Positions 1-7,992 of a stretch of DNA of 64,000 nucleotides are shown one piece after another. Origin of the DNA: Brucella pseudintermedia (lineage in GTDB: Bacteria > Pseudomonadota > Alphaproteobacteria > Rhizobiales > Rhizobiaceae). Position 1 is the stretch's first letter, and every line of letters starts with the position of its first letter. The position numbers and the translations under genes are program-made. A model generated the notes under the pieces. It ran no database searches. It was not told the DNA's origin and saw only the letters and a list, made by a program, of their open reading frames with translations. The DNA lies in assembly GCF_008932435.1 (NCBI RefSeq), contig NZ_WBWE01000007.1, forward strand, positions 1 through 64,000, in the 5' to 3' direction.

Positions 1-172
1 GATCGAGCGCCGGGCGGCCGTTGTCGGCGCAGTAAAGTCCGGCAACGCGGTCGTGGATGAAGGAGAAGTCGATCACAGCATCGATCTTGCGAAGCAGGTG
101 ATCCTTCGGAACCAGACTGTCGAGCGTTACCATCTCGAGAGCTGTCTGCGACGGAGCGGGTTTCTTCAGCAT
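1..172 (-). CDS. IS1182-family transposase, N-terminal fragment (runs off left edge)
   Basis: Reading leftward from an ATG at 172, an uninterrupted frame of 57 codons runs to the window edge. It starts MLKKPAPSQTALEMV and ends YCADNGRPALD. The stretch LVPKDHLLRKIDAVIDFSFI followed by LYCADNGRP is typical of the N-terminus of IS1182-type DDE transposases. Only this N-terminal part is visible, so the catalytic residues and the far end of the element cannot be judged, nor whether the copy is intact. It lies directly downstream of hemA, and the hairpins at 186-247 may belong to the element end. It is the only mobile-element sequence seen in the window. Confidence 0.8.
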   Translation of the reverse strand, partial: MLKKPAPSQTALEMVTLDSLVPKDHLLRKIDAVIDFSFIHDRVAGLYCADNGRPALD

Positions 173-185
173 GACCCAATGAATC

Positions 186-247
186 ACAAACCCCTGAACA
201 AGGCCAGGGGTTTGTCAGCAGTCTGAGGCCGGTTGAACCGGCCTTTT
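186..247 (+). terminator. Two consecutive hairpins, second followed by a T tract
   Basis: Arms at 186-196 and 205-215 form a perfect 11-bp stem with an 8-nt loop. Arms at 226-234 and 236-244 form a second 9-bp stem followed by TTTT on the plus strand. The T run favours termination of rightward transcripts. For hemA, which ends at 267 on the other strand, the hairpin lacks a T run. The first hairpin may be a terminal structure of the neighbouring insertion element. Confidence 0.45.
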
Positions 248-266
248 GTTCGAATGATCCTGTTTC

Positions 267-1547
267 TCAGCCGCCGGCTTTGGAAACCATGAGCGGAATG
301 GTCCGCTCGGAACGGGCTGGTTGCTGCGAAACAGTGGGTTTGGCGTAAGGGATGCCGAGGGCGTTCCACACTTCCAGCAAGGCATCCTTGAGCCCGTCAA
401 TCAAGGCATCGTCATGCAGAGGCGACGGCGTGATGCGCAGCCTTTCGGTGCCCCGCGGGACGGTCGGATAGTTGATCGGCTGGATATAGATGCCGTGCAC
501 TTCAAGCAGACGGTCGCTCGCCTTTTTGCAAAGCTCGGGATCGCCGACCAGAATGGGCACGATATGGGTTTCCGATGGCATGACGGGCAGCCCGGCTGCG
601 GAAAGCACATCCTTGGCGCGCTGGGCCTGACGCTGCTGACCGTCACGCTCCGCCTGCGAAGTTTTCAGATGCTGGATCGCAGCCGTTGCAGCAGCAGCGA
701 CTGCCGGAGGCAGAGAGGTGGTGAAGATGAAACCCGGTGCATAGGAACGCACCGCATCGACTATTGCACGCGAGCCGGTAATATAACCGCCGAGAGCGCC
801 AAAGGCCTTTGCAAGCGTGCCTTCGATAATATCGATCCGATGTGCAAGACCGTCACGCTCGGTAATGCCTCCGCCGCGCGCGCCATACATGCCGACCGCA
901 TGAACTTCATCGATATAGGTCATGGCATTATATTTATCGGCCAGATCGGCAATCTTCTCTATCGGCGCGATATCGCCGTCCATCGAATAGACGGATTCGA
1001 ACACGATCAGCTTCGCGCGTGCAGGATCGGCAGCCTTCAAAAGCTGTTCCAGATGCTCGACGTCGTTGTGACGGAAAATCTTCTTTTCCGCTCCCGAACG
1101 ACGCACGCCTTCGATCATCGAAGCATGGTTCAACTCGTCGGAAAGAAGAAGACAGTTCGGCAGCAGTCGGGCAATCGTCGAAATCGAAGCTTCATTGGAA
1201 ACAAAGCCCGATGTGAAGACGAGACCAGCTTCCTTGCCGTGCAAATCGGCCAGTTCGTTTTCAAGCTCCACCAGCGGATGGTTGTTGCCGGAAATATTGC
1301 GCGTACCGCCGGAACCCGAGCCCGCATTGCCGGCTGTGTCGCACATAGCCTTGATGACATCGGCATGGTGTCCCATGCCAAGATAGTCATTGGAACACCA
1401 CACGGTGATCTCACGGGCAGTGCCATTGTTGCGCCAGATAGCTCGGGGGAAACGTCCGACAATACGTTCAAGATCTGCAAAAACGCGGTAACGCTTCTCG
1501 GCGTGCAACTGGTCGATCGCTTCTTCGAAAAAACGGCGATAGTCCAT
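267..1547 (-). CDS. hemA: 5-aminolevulinate synthase
   Basis: This enzyme condenses glycine and succinyl-CoA to 5-aminolevulinate, the first step of heme synthesis by the Shemin pathway used by alphaproteobacteria. The protein has 426 residues, a normal length. It is a fold-type I PLP enzyme, with the Schiff-base lysine in GTLAKAFG (about K247) and the aspartate motif in [12 protein letters not shown]. The ATG at 1547 was chosen because AAGGAG lies 6 nt upstream and the product then begins MDYRRFF, as is usual; an upstream in-frame start at 1643 has no ribosome site. A perfect FNR/FixK-type palindrome sits about 100 bp upstream, suggesting oxygen control. The gene is convergent with the IS fragment at the left edge. 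Confidence 0.96.
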   Translation of the reverse strand: MDYRRFFEEAIDQLHAEKRYRVFADLERIVGRFPRAIWRNNGTAREITVWCSNDYLGMGHHADVIKAMCDTAGNAGSGSGGTRNISGNNHPLVELENELADLHGKEAGLVFTSGFVSNEASISTIARLLPNCLLLSDELNHASMIEGVRRSGAEKKIFRHNDVEHLEQLLKAADPARAKLIVFESVYSMDGDIAPIEKIADLADKYNAMTYIDEVHAVGMYGARGGGITERDGLAHRIDIIEGTLAKAFGALGGYITGSRAIVDAVRSYAPGFIFTTSLPPAVAAAATAAIQHLKTSQAERDGQQRQAQRAKDVLSAAGLPVMPSETHIVPILVGDPELCKKASDRLLEVHGIYIQPINYPTVPRGTERLRITPSPLHDDALIDGLKDALLEVWNALGIPYAKPTVSQQPARSERTIPLMVSKAGG

Positions 1548-1642
1548 AATGCGCTCCTTAGTCTGTGCCCTAACTAGCGCTTTTGGCACTTGCAGTCCAT
1601 GGCGCATCGGAGGGCAATTTGCCACGTTTTCGTGAAGCAGCA

Positions 1643-1656
1643 TTGATTAAAATCAA
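1643..1656 (-). promoter_or_regulatory. FNR/FixK-type box upstream of hemA
   Basis: TTGATTAAAATCAA is a perfect match to the FNR/FixK consensus TTGAT-N4-ATCAA. Its centre is about 102 bp upstream of the hemA ATG, a reasonable distance for activation. Fnr/FixK control of hemA is known in several alphaproteobacteria. That this site acts on this gene is inference. Confidence 0.7.
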
Positions 1657-1813
1657 GAAAATAGGCTCGCTACTGGCAATAACGACAACCAATTTTCATC
1701 ACGGATCATATCGGGATATCGCGTAGAGTGATCGGCTTCGACATAGAGTTGCCTGAATAAGCGGCCAAAGATCGCCCGCTGTTTCCGGCATTCAACACAA
1801 ACGCGGCATCTGC

Positions 1814-2902
1814 ATGAATTCAATGCGCTCGACGATGAACTATCCAGCCTTAAGTACCGGCGATTGGAACTCGTATTGGGGCGCTTCACCAATGCGACAT
1901 TTGCGATTGCGATGGCGTCATGTGCAGCTTTCGGTTCCAAATCGAAAAAACAGGGCAAATCTGATCGCCACAGCTGGAAGCTTTCAGGCTTTGCAAGCCG
2001 ATGATCTTCCGCTCGTGTGCGTGGTGCGTAATGCAGTACCCTTCATCAAATCCTTTTTGCGTTATTATCGCGAGATTGGCGTCACGCGGTTCATTGTCGT
2101 GGACGACCGGTCAGACGATGGTACGACCGAAATATTGTCCGGCGCGCCCGATGTGGATTTGTTTACGTCCAATGTACGCTATGCACAAGCCGACCGCGGA
2201 CGTGCCTGGCGGGATGCCCTGTTTAACCTTTATGGGCGCGGCCGTTGGTACCTGTCTGTCGATGCGGACGAGTTCTTGGTCTTTCCGAGAATGGAGCAGC
2301 GGAATATCCGCTCGTTTATCGAGGAACTGGAGCAGAATGGAATTCGCCGATGTCTGGCGCCGATGATTGATATGTATCCCGGCGGTTTGCTGCGGGACGG
2401 GGTGTTTGTCGATGACGGAACCAAATATCCGTTCGAGGTGTCATCCTATTTCGATGGTGACGGCTATACGGCGACACCGGAAAAATTCGGGGTAGCTGTG
2501 CGCGGCGGACCGCGCTTGCGCCTGTTCGGGCGCAGCATGCGGCTTTCAAAGTTCCCGCTGATTTGGGTCGACAAGAAGACAGATTATCGCCGAGGCAGCA
2601 TTCATGGACCGGGACCGTGTTTCCGGAATTTTCTTCCGGCGACCGGCGCTCTTCTCCATTATCGCTTTTCGTCGCTTTCAGTTGGCGAGTTCAAGCGAAT
2701 TGCATCGGAAAAGAGCCATGCGGGCGGGGCAGAACATTACAGAGCGATTGTTGAAAACGAGCGTTTTTCGGATGACCTGTCACTGGTTTATGAAGGCTCG
2801 TTGCAATATACAGGCCCAGCCAGTCTCGTCGAACGCGGCTTCATGGCCGATTTGCGAGACATAAGGCCAGGGGCGGGGCCGAAATGCCAAGTTAGCGCGT
2901 AA
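1814..2902 (+). CDS. Family 2 glycosyltransferase
   Basis: A 362-residue protein with a GT-A fold signature. LVCVVRNAVPFIKSFLRYY is followed by FIVVDDRSDDGTTEIL, the nucleotide-binding region, and by LSVDADEF with D150 and D152 as the probable metal-binding DxD. This resembles GT2-type enzymes that add sugars to surface polysaccharides. No signal peptide is seen, so it is probably cytoplasmic or membrane-associated. The acceptor and donor cannot be told from sequence. The start is uncertain: the ATG at 1814 has no clear ribosome site and a later ATG at 1892 is possible. Its 3' end overlaps the convergent deacetylase gene by 11 bp. Confidence 0.75.
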   Translation: MNSMRSTMNYPALSTGDWNSYWGASPMRHLRLRWRHVQLSVPNRKNRANLIATAGSFQALQADDLPLVCVVRNAVPFIKSFLRYYREIGVTRFIVVDDRSDDGTTEILSGAPDVDLFTSNVRYAQADRGRAWRDALFNLYGRGRWYLSVDADEFLVFPRMEQRNIRSFIEELEQNGIRRCLAPMIDMYPGGLLRDGVFVDDGTKYPFEVSSYFDGDGYTATPEKFGVAVRGGPRLRLFGRSMRLSKFPLIWVDKKTDYRRGSIHGPGPCFRNFLPATGALLHYRFSSLSVGEFKRIASEKSHAGGAEHYRAIVENERFSDDLSLVYEGSLQYTGPASLVERGFMADLRDIRPGAGPKCQVSA

Positions 2903-3593
2903 AGGTCTTCCGCAGGAACTGCAGCAATATATCGTTGCGCCGGATCGTAAGGCGCGGAATGCCAAACGGATCGTCCGTTGGTCTCGCGCGACGTTTTTCG
3001 GTGGTCGTTGCGTTTTTATAGCCTGCCGCTTCGACGATCTTGCGTATTGCTGCGTTTTCTCCACCGTAGGGATAGGCGAAAGATGTGACTTCGCTGCCGA
3101 GCAGGTCTTCGATCTTTGTTCGCGATTGCTGAATCTGCGCAATGGCATCCTTTTCGCTCGCATCTGGCAGGAAGATATGATCGAGCGTATGCGAGCCAAC
3201 TTCATGCCCAAGCTGTGCCCATTCGCGCATTTCGGCGACGCTCATGCAGTTGGCGGGCTTAACACCAATTTTCTGGTCCCAGAGATTGAAGCCGCCGATC
3301 TGATTGGCGACGAAATAGTTCGTTGCCGTAAAGCCAAAATCCTGCAGAACAGGCAGAGCATTGCGAAAAACATTCTCGAAACCATCGTCAAAAGTGATGA
3401 CGGCGACTTTCCCCTGTTTTCCGCCGTAGAGGTAAGGGATTGCATCACGTACTGACAGGCCACGATAGCCCAGTCTTTTCAGCCAGGCCATTTGCTGGCG
3501 AAAACGATCTGGATGAACGGTCATGCTGCGATAGGGCGCGCGATGTTTCGGCGGGACGTCAATCTGATGATAAAGAAGGATCGGAACAGGCAC
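2892..3593 (-). CDS. Polysaccharide deacetylase (NodB-homology, CE4)
   Basis: A 233-residue protein with the NodB fold motifs of CE4 deacetylases: TFDDGF (catalytic D69 and metal ligand D70) and SHTLDH (metal ligands H135 and H139), then a late FAYPYGG motif. It should remove acetyl groups from N-acetylated sugars in a surface glycan, but the substrate is unknown. The GTG at 3593 is preferred because GAGGA lies just before it, spanning the stop codon of the upstream glycosyltransferase; an earlier GTG at 3614 has no ribosome site. No secretion signal is evident. It is the last gene of a four-gene leftward run (5808 to 2892) of glycan genes. Confidence 0.82.
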   Translation of the reverse strand: MPVPILLYHQIDVPPKHRAPYRSMTVHPDRFRQQMAWLKRLGYRGLSVRDAIPYLYGGKQGKVAVITFDDGFENVFRNALPVLQDFGFTATNYFVANQIGGFNLWDQKIGVKPANCMSVAEMREWAQLGHEVGSHTLDHIFLPDASEKDAIAQIQQSRTKIEDLLGSEVTSFAYPYGGENAAIRKIVEAAGYKNATTTEKRRARPTDDPFGIPRLTIRRNDILLQFLRKTFTR

Positions 3594-3600
3594 GGAATCC

Positions 3601-4368
3601 TCAAACAGCTGCACGCGAGCGCGATTTTATCTTCCAGCGATAAAGCGGACGCAAGATTTCACGCTTCAGCTTATCTGGCAGGGAACGCGATTTCTGGATC
3701 GTGCTGCCACCCAGACGCACCGAAATTTCTTTTACGCCCCCCGGGAGGACAGACAGCGGTTTCAGCCCGGTGATCCAGTTCATTTGCGCAGTGGTGTCGA
3801 CGGGGCGGTCGAAAATTTCGGTTGCTGACAGCAATCGTTGCGCGGCTTCTCGCCCGACAAGCTGGGCCACCATGCCAAGGCCGACCGGCACGGGCTCAAT
3901 CACACGAACGCCCTCTGTGGTTAACACCACCCGACCGCTTTCTCGCTCGCGAAAGGGAAAACGGATAAAACTGTCAGCTTTTAGAATCTGGCAGGCAGCG
4001 GAATAGGCTGCGGCAAAATCCGGCGTCAGTTCCACATCATCTTCCAGCACCAGGCCTGCGTCCAACCGCTGATCGATGATTTCCTGCCAGGCTTTCCGGT
4101 GCGAAAGAAAGCAGGCAATCTCGTTGGTAGAAAGTTGAAATGGATAGCGCGGTCTATGCACCGATCTTCGATAAACGCGGCTGATTGTTTGGTTGTCGAG
4201 CGTGCGCCCATCGACGGCGTTTACCACTTCCGTCTCGACAGGCAGCTTTCGCACCAGCTCTTCGACTTGCGGCTGCCGGTCGGTGGCTCGCTCCAGATGG
4301 ATGATGAAAGCTTTGACGGCCCTTTGTGGGCCGTCACTCGCGGTAATGTCAGGACGCGTTTCGGTCAT
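3601..4368 (-). CDS. Family 25 glycosyltransferase (LPS-type)
   Basis: A 255-residue protein. FIIHLERATDR near the N-terminus, FLSHRKAWQEI in the middle and LVLEDDVELTPDF (EDD at 109-111) are the hallmarks of GT25 enzymes such as the LPS beta-galactosyltransferases. It probably adds a sugar to lipopolysaccharide or another surface glycan in the cytoplasm. Brucella WadA also has a GT25 domain, but this protein is a separate single-domain version and the name is not transferred. It lies 7 bp upstream of the deacetylase and 50 bp downstream of the next glycosyltransferase, consistent with one transcript. Confidence 0.8.
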   Translation of the reverse strand: MTETRPDITASDGPQRAVKAFIIHLERATDRQPQVEELVRKLPVETEVVNAVDGRTLDNQTISRVYRRSVHRPRYPFQLSTNEIACFLSHRKAWQEIIDQRLDAGLVLEDDVELTPDFAAAYSAACQILKADSFIRFPFRERESGRVVLTTEGVRVIEPVPVGLGMVAQLVGREAAQRLLSATEIFDRPVDTTAQMNWITGLKPLSVLPGGVKEISVRLGGSTIQKSRSLPDKLKREILRPLYRWKIKSRSRAAV

Positions 4369-4418
4369 GGTCCCTATCTACCTTGGAACGCATGGAAAAG
4401 CTCCAGATATTTTGCCGA

Positions 4419-5120
4419 TCAGACAGGCTTCCAGCCCGGCTGGACGCGATCGGCTTCCGCCCGCCACAAATCGGCGTAGTCGACATTCTGCCAGTCCTTG
4501 AACCACGGCCCGCCGCGCGTGTAATGCACGACTTTCGGCAGTCCGGTTTCCGGCTTCTCGTTCCAGCCTTCAAGCCAGTTATAATCCGTCGGCAACGCAC
4601 CGATTTCGTCATCGGCAGCCCACTGCATACGATGCAGATACGCCCCGCTTTCGCGATTGACCAATTCGGGCGTCAGCTTGCGCGTCGAAGGGTGCTCGCA
4701 GTTGAACAGCATGCAGGAAGACCAGTTCTTGCGCGGATAGCTGGTCTGCACCTTGCCGTCCATCTTCACACTGTCTTTGGGCTGATAATCGTGCTGAACG
4801 CAATAAACGGCCTTTGAGGGATCGTTATAAGATTGAAGGCCAGCAATATCACCCAGAAAAAGGAAGTCGCAATCGCAGAAAAGTGCCCAGCCCTTGTAGC
4901 CCGCAAGCCATGGCGTAAAAAACCGCGAATAGGTAAACTCCGTCGACGCCAGCGGGTCGACTTCTCGCGTATAGGCTCCTTGTTCCACAAGATCCTGCAG
5001 CTTGATCGGCACGATTTCCAACGGAATAGAAGAATGTTTCAACGCCGATGCTCTGGCGACGTCGTAGGCGATGGGCTCGCGAGAATCCCACCCGATGAAA
5101 ATGCGTAACGGTTCACTCAT
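4419..5120 (-). CDS. Putative glycosyltransferase with GT8-like DxD motif
   Basis: A 233-residue protein starting LRIFIGWDSREPIAYDVA, a GT8-like N-terminus, with WALFCDCDFLFLGDI supplying a DxD-type motif (D83 and D85) and PKVVHYTRGGPWF near the end, where GT8 enzymes often carry a metal-binding histidine. Donor and acceptor are unknown. The ATG at 5120 has GGAG 7 nt upstream. It belongs to the leftward run of surface-glycan genes with the GT25, GT29-like and deacetylase genes. Confidence 0.7.
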   Translation of the reverse strand: MSEPLRIFIGWDSREPIAYDVARASALKHSSIPLEIVPIKLQDLVEQGAYTREVDPLASTEFTYSRFFTPWLAGYKGWALFCDCDFLFLGDIAGLQSYNDPSKAVYCVQHDYQPKDSVKMDGKVQTSYPRKNWSSCMLFNCEHPSTRKLTPELVNRESGAYLHRMQWAADDEIGALPTDYNWLEGWNEKPETGLPKVVHYTRGGPWFKDWQNVDYADLWRAEADRVQPGWKPV

Positions 5121-5193
5121 TCACATGCTCCTTTAAGCGATTGCCTTGTGATCGTTCCCACGCCTTCTGCCGAAAATTATAGAATGTGCAGGG

Positions 5194-5808
5194 TCACTGA
5201 ATAAGGCTGATACGCCCGGACTTGACCTTCTGTTCAACCCAACTGCGCTCATCTCCCCAGGCGTGGCGTTTCCATCCTTCCCAGGTGAAGCCGCAGATTT
5301 TCACGTCCCAGCTTTCCTGTGGACACTTTTCGAGCATGTACCAGATGCCAAAAAAACCAGTACTTGGAAAGACTTTGCGTATGTTCTCTTCGGTTACACC
5401 CAGCTCTTTGCAACCGGCCAGATAGAATTGGGGCGGCATGATCCGGATTTCCTTGCCGGCTGAACCGACAACCTCGATGGTTTGCAGGGTCCAGTCGCCG
5501 CGCCGTCCCTTGAGGCGGGAAAGGAAATTCGGTCGAGGGTGATATTTGCGGATGATGCTTGGATGATATGCGAGCATCACTTCCTTGGCCGCCTTGAAAG
5601 TCGGTGTCTGTACGAACCCCGGATCGCGCAGTCGCCGCTGCATGGGCTTGCTTGAGGTTGCCAGCATCAGAAGATCGGTCCGGGTACCACTCATGCCGAT
5701 GGATTGTTTGGGTTCATTGAAACGGACGACAAAATCCGCTGAATCCACTTCCGCAGAAAGATCGCGCGGCAAAGGCGCGTTGCCGACGATGATCAAGGTC
5801 TTTTTCAT
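5194..5808 (-). CDS. Glycosyltransferase family 29 (sialyltransferase)-like protein
   Basis: A 204-residue protein. LIIVGNAPLPRD followed by VDSADFVVRFNEP resembles the sialyl motif L of GT29 enzymes. FPSTGFFGIWYML, about 110 residues later, resembles sialyl motif S, and HAWGDERSWVEQ near the C-terminus offers the histidine and glutamate of the small motif VS. Related proteins are sometimes labelled urease operon accessory proteins, which this context does not support. The ATG at 5808 has GGAG just upstream; an in-frame TTG three codons earlier is less likely. It is the first gene of the leftward glycan run. True sialic acid transfer is not shown, and no sialic acid synthesis genes are present here. 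Confidence 0.65.
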   Translation of the reverse strand: MKKTLIIVGNAPLPRDLSAEVDSADFVVRFNEPKQSIGMSGTRTDLLMLATSSKPMQRRLRDPGFVQTPTFKAAKEVMLAYHPSIIRKYHPRPNFLSRLKGRRGDWTLQTIEVVGSAGKEIRIMPPQFYLAGCKELGVTEENIRKVFPSTGFFGIWYMLEKCPQESWDVKICGFTWEGWKRHAWGDERSWVEQKVKSGRISLIQ

Positions 5809-6046
5809 GCACTCCAACTTGAACTAGAATGAACCGCTGCCTTTTGTGAAATAGCGGGCATATGTAAACCAGAATTGCATAATGAATACGATATTTGGAG
5901 CCGATTTAAGAGGGAAATTGAAATCCGGTAAAAATGCTCGAATTTCGCTGCGATCACGGCAGCCATGCAGGAAATGCACTTCTCAAACGGCACGGGAAGG
6001 CGGAAGCTCACAAACGGGAGGAAGATAACAAAAAGGGGATACCTCA

Positions 6047-6193
6047 ATGAATCTTCGTACCCACCTCCATCGCTGGATGCAATATCGCGAAAATGTCCGG
6101 GAACTTAGCGGCTGCACCGATCGCGAGCTTTCCGACCTGGGTCTTTCCCGCGCGGATATTCATCGCGTCGCTCGCGAAGCCGCTTTTGCGTGA
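6047..6193 (+). CDS. DUF1127 small protein
   Basis: A 48-residue protein, MNLRTHLHRWMQY at the start and LSDLGLSRADIHRVAREA near the end. The second part matches the L-x-D-[IL]-G-[IL]-x-R-x-[DE]-I core of the DUF1127 family, small arginine-rich proteins of alphaproteobacteria. Some have been linked to RNA turnover, phosphate or stress responses. Upstream, AAGGGG offers a ribosome site. It stands alone, with a 9-bp inverted repeat just after the stop. In Rhodobacter a DUF1127 gene lies next to CUCCUCC-loop small RNAs; here such an RNA lies 2.6 kb away and is not adjacent. Confidence 0.8.
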   Translation: MNLRTHLHRWMQYRENVRELSGCTDRELSDLGLSRADIHRVAREAAFA

Positions 6194-6199
6194 ATCCTG

Positions 6200-6233
6200 T
6201 CAGGGCCGTTGTCCCATCGGAACGCGGCCCTGA
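6200..6233. terminator. Inverted repeat between DUF1127 gene and convergent small gene
   Basis: Nine-base perfect arms at 6200-6208 and 6225-6233 with a 16-nt loop lie 7 bp after the DUF1127 stop and 26 bp after the end of the convergent gene. No T tract follows on either strand, so termination is only probable. Confidence 0.4.
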
Positions 6234-6258
6234 GCGATCCGCAGAAAATTCCCAAAAC

Positions 6259-6447
6259 CTACACGTCGCCGGGCTTCTTGAAACGGATGTGAATGTTGTC
6301 GCTCGCGAGATCGAAACCTGCGTAGTTGCGCTGGAAAGCGATGAGCGCGTCGTTGACGCCTTTTGAATAATCATCTTCCTGCACGTCGATATGGTGCCGG
6401 TAGAGAATCCTGTCGTCCTTGTAGAATATAACCTGTCCTTCCATCAT
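6259..6447 (-). CDS. Conserved hypothetical small protein
   Basis: A 62-residue protein beginning MMEGQVIFYKDDRILYRHH. A strong AAGGAGG site lies 2 nt before the first ATG (6447) and 5 nt before the second (6444), so the second may be the real start. It has no signal peptide or membrane segment. It is acidic in the middle (DVQEDDYSKG) and basic at the end (HIRFKKPGD). I do not recognise the family. The good ribosome site supports that it is translated. Confidence 0.6.
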   Translation of the reverse strand: MMEGQVIFYKDDRILYRHHIDVQEDDYSKGVNDALIAFQRNYAGFDLASDNIHIRFKKPGDV

Positions 6448-6585
6448 AGCCTCCTTGTGATGAAGCGCAGAGCAGAAATCCGTCAGCGGTTTCAATGTTC
6501 TCAATATGGGCCTGTGGCTGAAGCAGCGCCAAAAGACGCTTATCAGTCGGGTTATCTGCTTGAAATAGGCGATGGGGCGCGGGTT

Positions 6586-7476
6586 TCAAGACGATGCGGT
6601 GCTGGTTCCGGCCTTGCTCAGCTCAAGCCATGCGCGCGCGGCGTGAGACAGGAATGCGCCTTTCCGCCAGATCAGTGCCAGATGCCAGCTCACATCGGCC
6701 CCCTTGATCTTGTGAATGCGTACGCCGGGATGTTGACGCTGCTCGGCGATCATTTTTGGCAAAAAGCCGATGCCCATGCCTGCCGCAACAAGCTCCACGA
6801 TGAAATCAATCTGACTGGAGCGGACCGCCACGTTGGGAGAGAACCCATGGGAACGACAAGCATCGAGGATGATATGGTTGAGGGCAAAACCGCTTTCAAA
6901 AAGAATGAACGGCAAGCCGGCAATATCTTGCAGGGAAACACCATCGCCCTGCGCCACCGCGTGGCTGGCCGGGAGCAGCGCAACAACCGGTTCGCATCGC
7001 ACATCCTGCCATTCGAAACTGTCTGCGACCGGCAGCAGCGAAGCTGCCAGTTCCACATCGCCCGCAAGCAGCAATTCCTCCAGCCTCTTGCTGCCGTGCT
7101 CGACCAGCTGAATGTCGATCTGCGGATAAAGCTTGGTATAGGCTGCAAAAACGGGGGCGAAAAGCACGCTGGACCCGATTGGCGGCAGACCGAGTTTCAG
7201 GAGGCCGCGCTTGAAGCCGCGCAGCTCATCCAGCTCGGCCAACATGTCGTCCTTTTCCGCCAGCATGGCAAGTGCGCGACGGAAGACGATCTCGCCCGCC
7301 GCGGTAAGCCGGGAAGGCGAAATTTCACGATCCAGCAGGGTCAGGCCCAATTCATCTTCAAGCTGCCTGACCGCCTTGCTGACTGTCGATTGAGTCGCGT
7401 TGATGGTTTTGGCAGCGGCGGAAAAGCCGCCTTGCCGCACCACTTCGACAAAAGCCTGAAAGCTGCGCAAATTCAT
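6586..7476 (-). CDS. LysR-family regulator, probably of the adjacent lrgAB/cidAB-type pair
   Basis: A 296-residue LysR protein. The helix-turn-helix is at residues 1-60 (FSAAAKTINATQSTVSKAVR, then LEDELGLTLLDR), followed by the periplasmic-binding-protein-like effector domain. The start at 7476 gives the usual MNLRSFQAF beginning; an ATG 12 bp upstream is possible. It is divergent from the LrgA/LrgB-type genes, as CidR is from cidAB in other bacteria, and a palindrome lies at its start. Effector unknown; the target is inferred from position. Confidence 0.85.
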   Translation of the reverse strand: MNLRSFQAFVEVVRQGGFSAAAKTINATQSTVSKAVRQLEDELGLTLLDREISPSRLTAAGEIVFRRALAMLAEKDDMLAELDELRGFKRGLLKLGLPPIGSSVLFAPVFAAYTKLYPQIDIQLVEHGSKRLEELLLAGDVELAASLLPVADSFEWQDVRCEPVVALLPASHAVAQGDGVSLQDIAGLPFILFESGFALNHIILDACRSHGFSPNVAVRSSQIDFIVELVAAGMGIGFLPKMIAEQRQHPGVRIHKIKGADVSWHLALIWRKGAFLSHAARAWLELSKAGTSTASS

Positions 7477-7481
7477 GAGCC

Positions 7482-7496
7482 ATTCCATTAAGGAAT
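7482..7496. promoter_or_regulatory. Candidate LysR operator between the regulator and lrgA-type gene
   Basis: ATTCCATTAAGGAAT has 5-bp perfect arms and fits the T-N11-A form of LysR sites. It overlaps the start region of the LysR gene and lies 89 bp before the divergent lrgA-type gene, where an autoregulatory site is expected. A second weaker repeat (GAAAT-N6-ATTTC) follows at 7506-7521. Confidence 0.4.
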
Positions 7497-7584
7497 AGCT
7501 GCAATGAAATCAATTCATTTCTAGAATATCGGCAGAGCGCCTATATTCATTGACGAAAATGCCTCGGTTCCTATTGGAAAGCAC

Positions 7585-7992
7585 ATGAAAGCCCACAGCC
7601 TCCTGATCCGGTTTCGTTACGCACTGCATCACAGCCGTATGATGCAAATTGCGACGCTGGTTGGTTTCTGGCTGGCAGGCGAGTTCTTCGTTCGTATAAT
7701 CGGCCTGCCGCTTCCGGGCGGCATTGTGGGTATGGCGCTGGTGTTGGCGCTGCTTTTGAGCGGACGCGTCAGCCTGTTCAGCATGAAGCGCGGAGCAGAA
7801 TGGTTTCTGGCGGAAATGCTGCTCTTCTTTGTTCCCGCAGTGCTCGCAGTTCTTGAGCATCAGGAGTTGCTCGGTCTGCTCGGTCTCAAGATCATGGCCG
7901 TAATATTGCTAGGCACGTTGACAGTCATGAGTGTCACCGCATTGACGGTCGATCTCTGCTACCGCTGGAGCCTGCGTTATGTCGCTAAGTAA
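7585..7992 (+). CDS. CidA/LrgA family membrane protein
   Basis: A 135-residue holin-like protein with about four membrane segments: IATLVGFWLAGEFFVRIIG, the conserved LPLPGGIVGMALVLALLL, MLLFFVPAVLAVLEH, and the C-terminal segment. The P-x-PG-x-I-G-M motif is the CidA/LrgA signature. These proteins pair with CidB/LrgB partners and have been linked to cell-death control and to export of fermentation products such as pyruvate. The gene overlaps the next by 14 bp, so the two are co-translated. The divergent LysR gene is the likely regulator. Confidence 0.9.
   Translation: MKAHSLLIRFRYALHHSRMMQIATLVGFWLAGEFFVRIIGLPLPGGIVGMALVLALLLSGRVSLFSMKRGAEWFLAEMLLFFVPAVLAVLEHQELLGLLGLKIMAVILLGTLTVMSVTALTVDLCYRWSLRYVAK

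Noticed and set aside
5805-6047. 80-codon minus-strand frame in the gap before the DUF1127 gene
   Set aside because: Its composition is not protein-like, it has no ribosome site and it lies antisense to the promoter region of the DUF1127 gene and at the start of the GT29-like gene.
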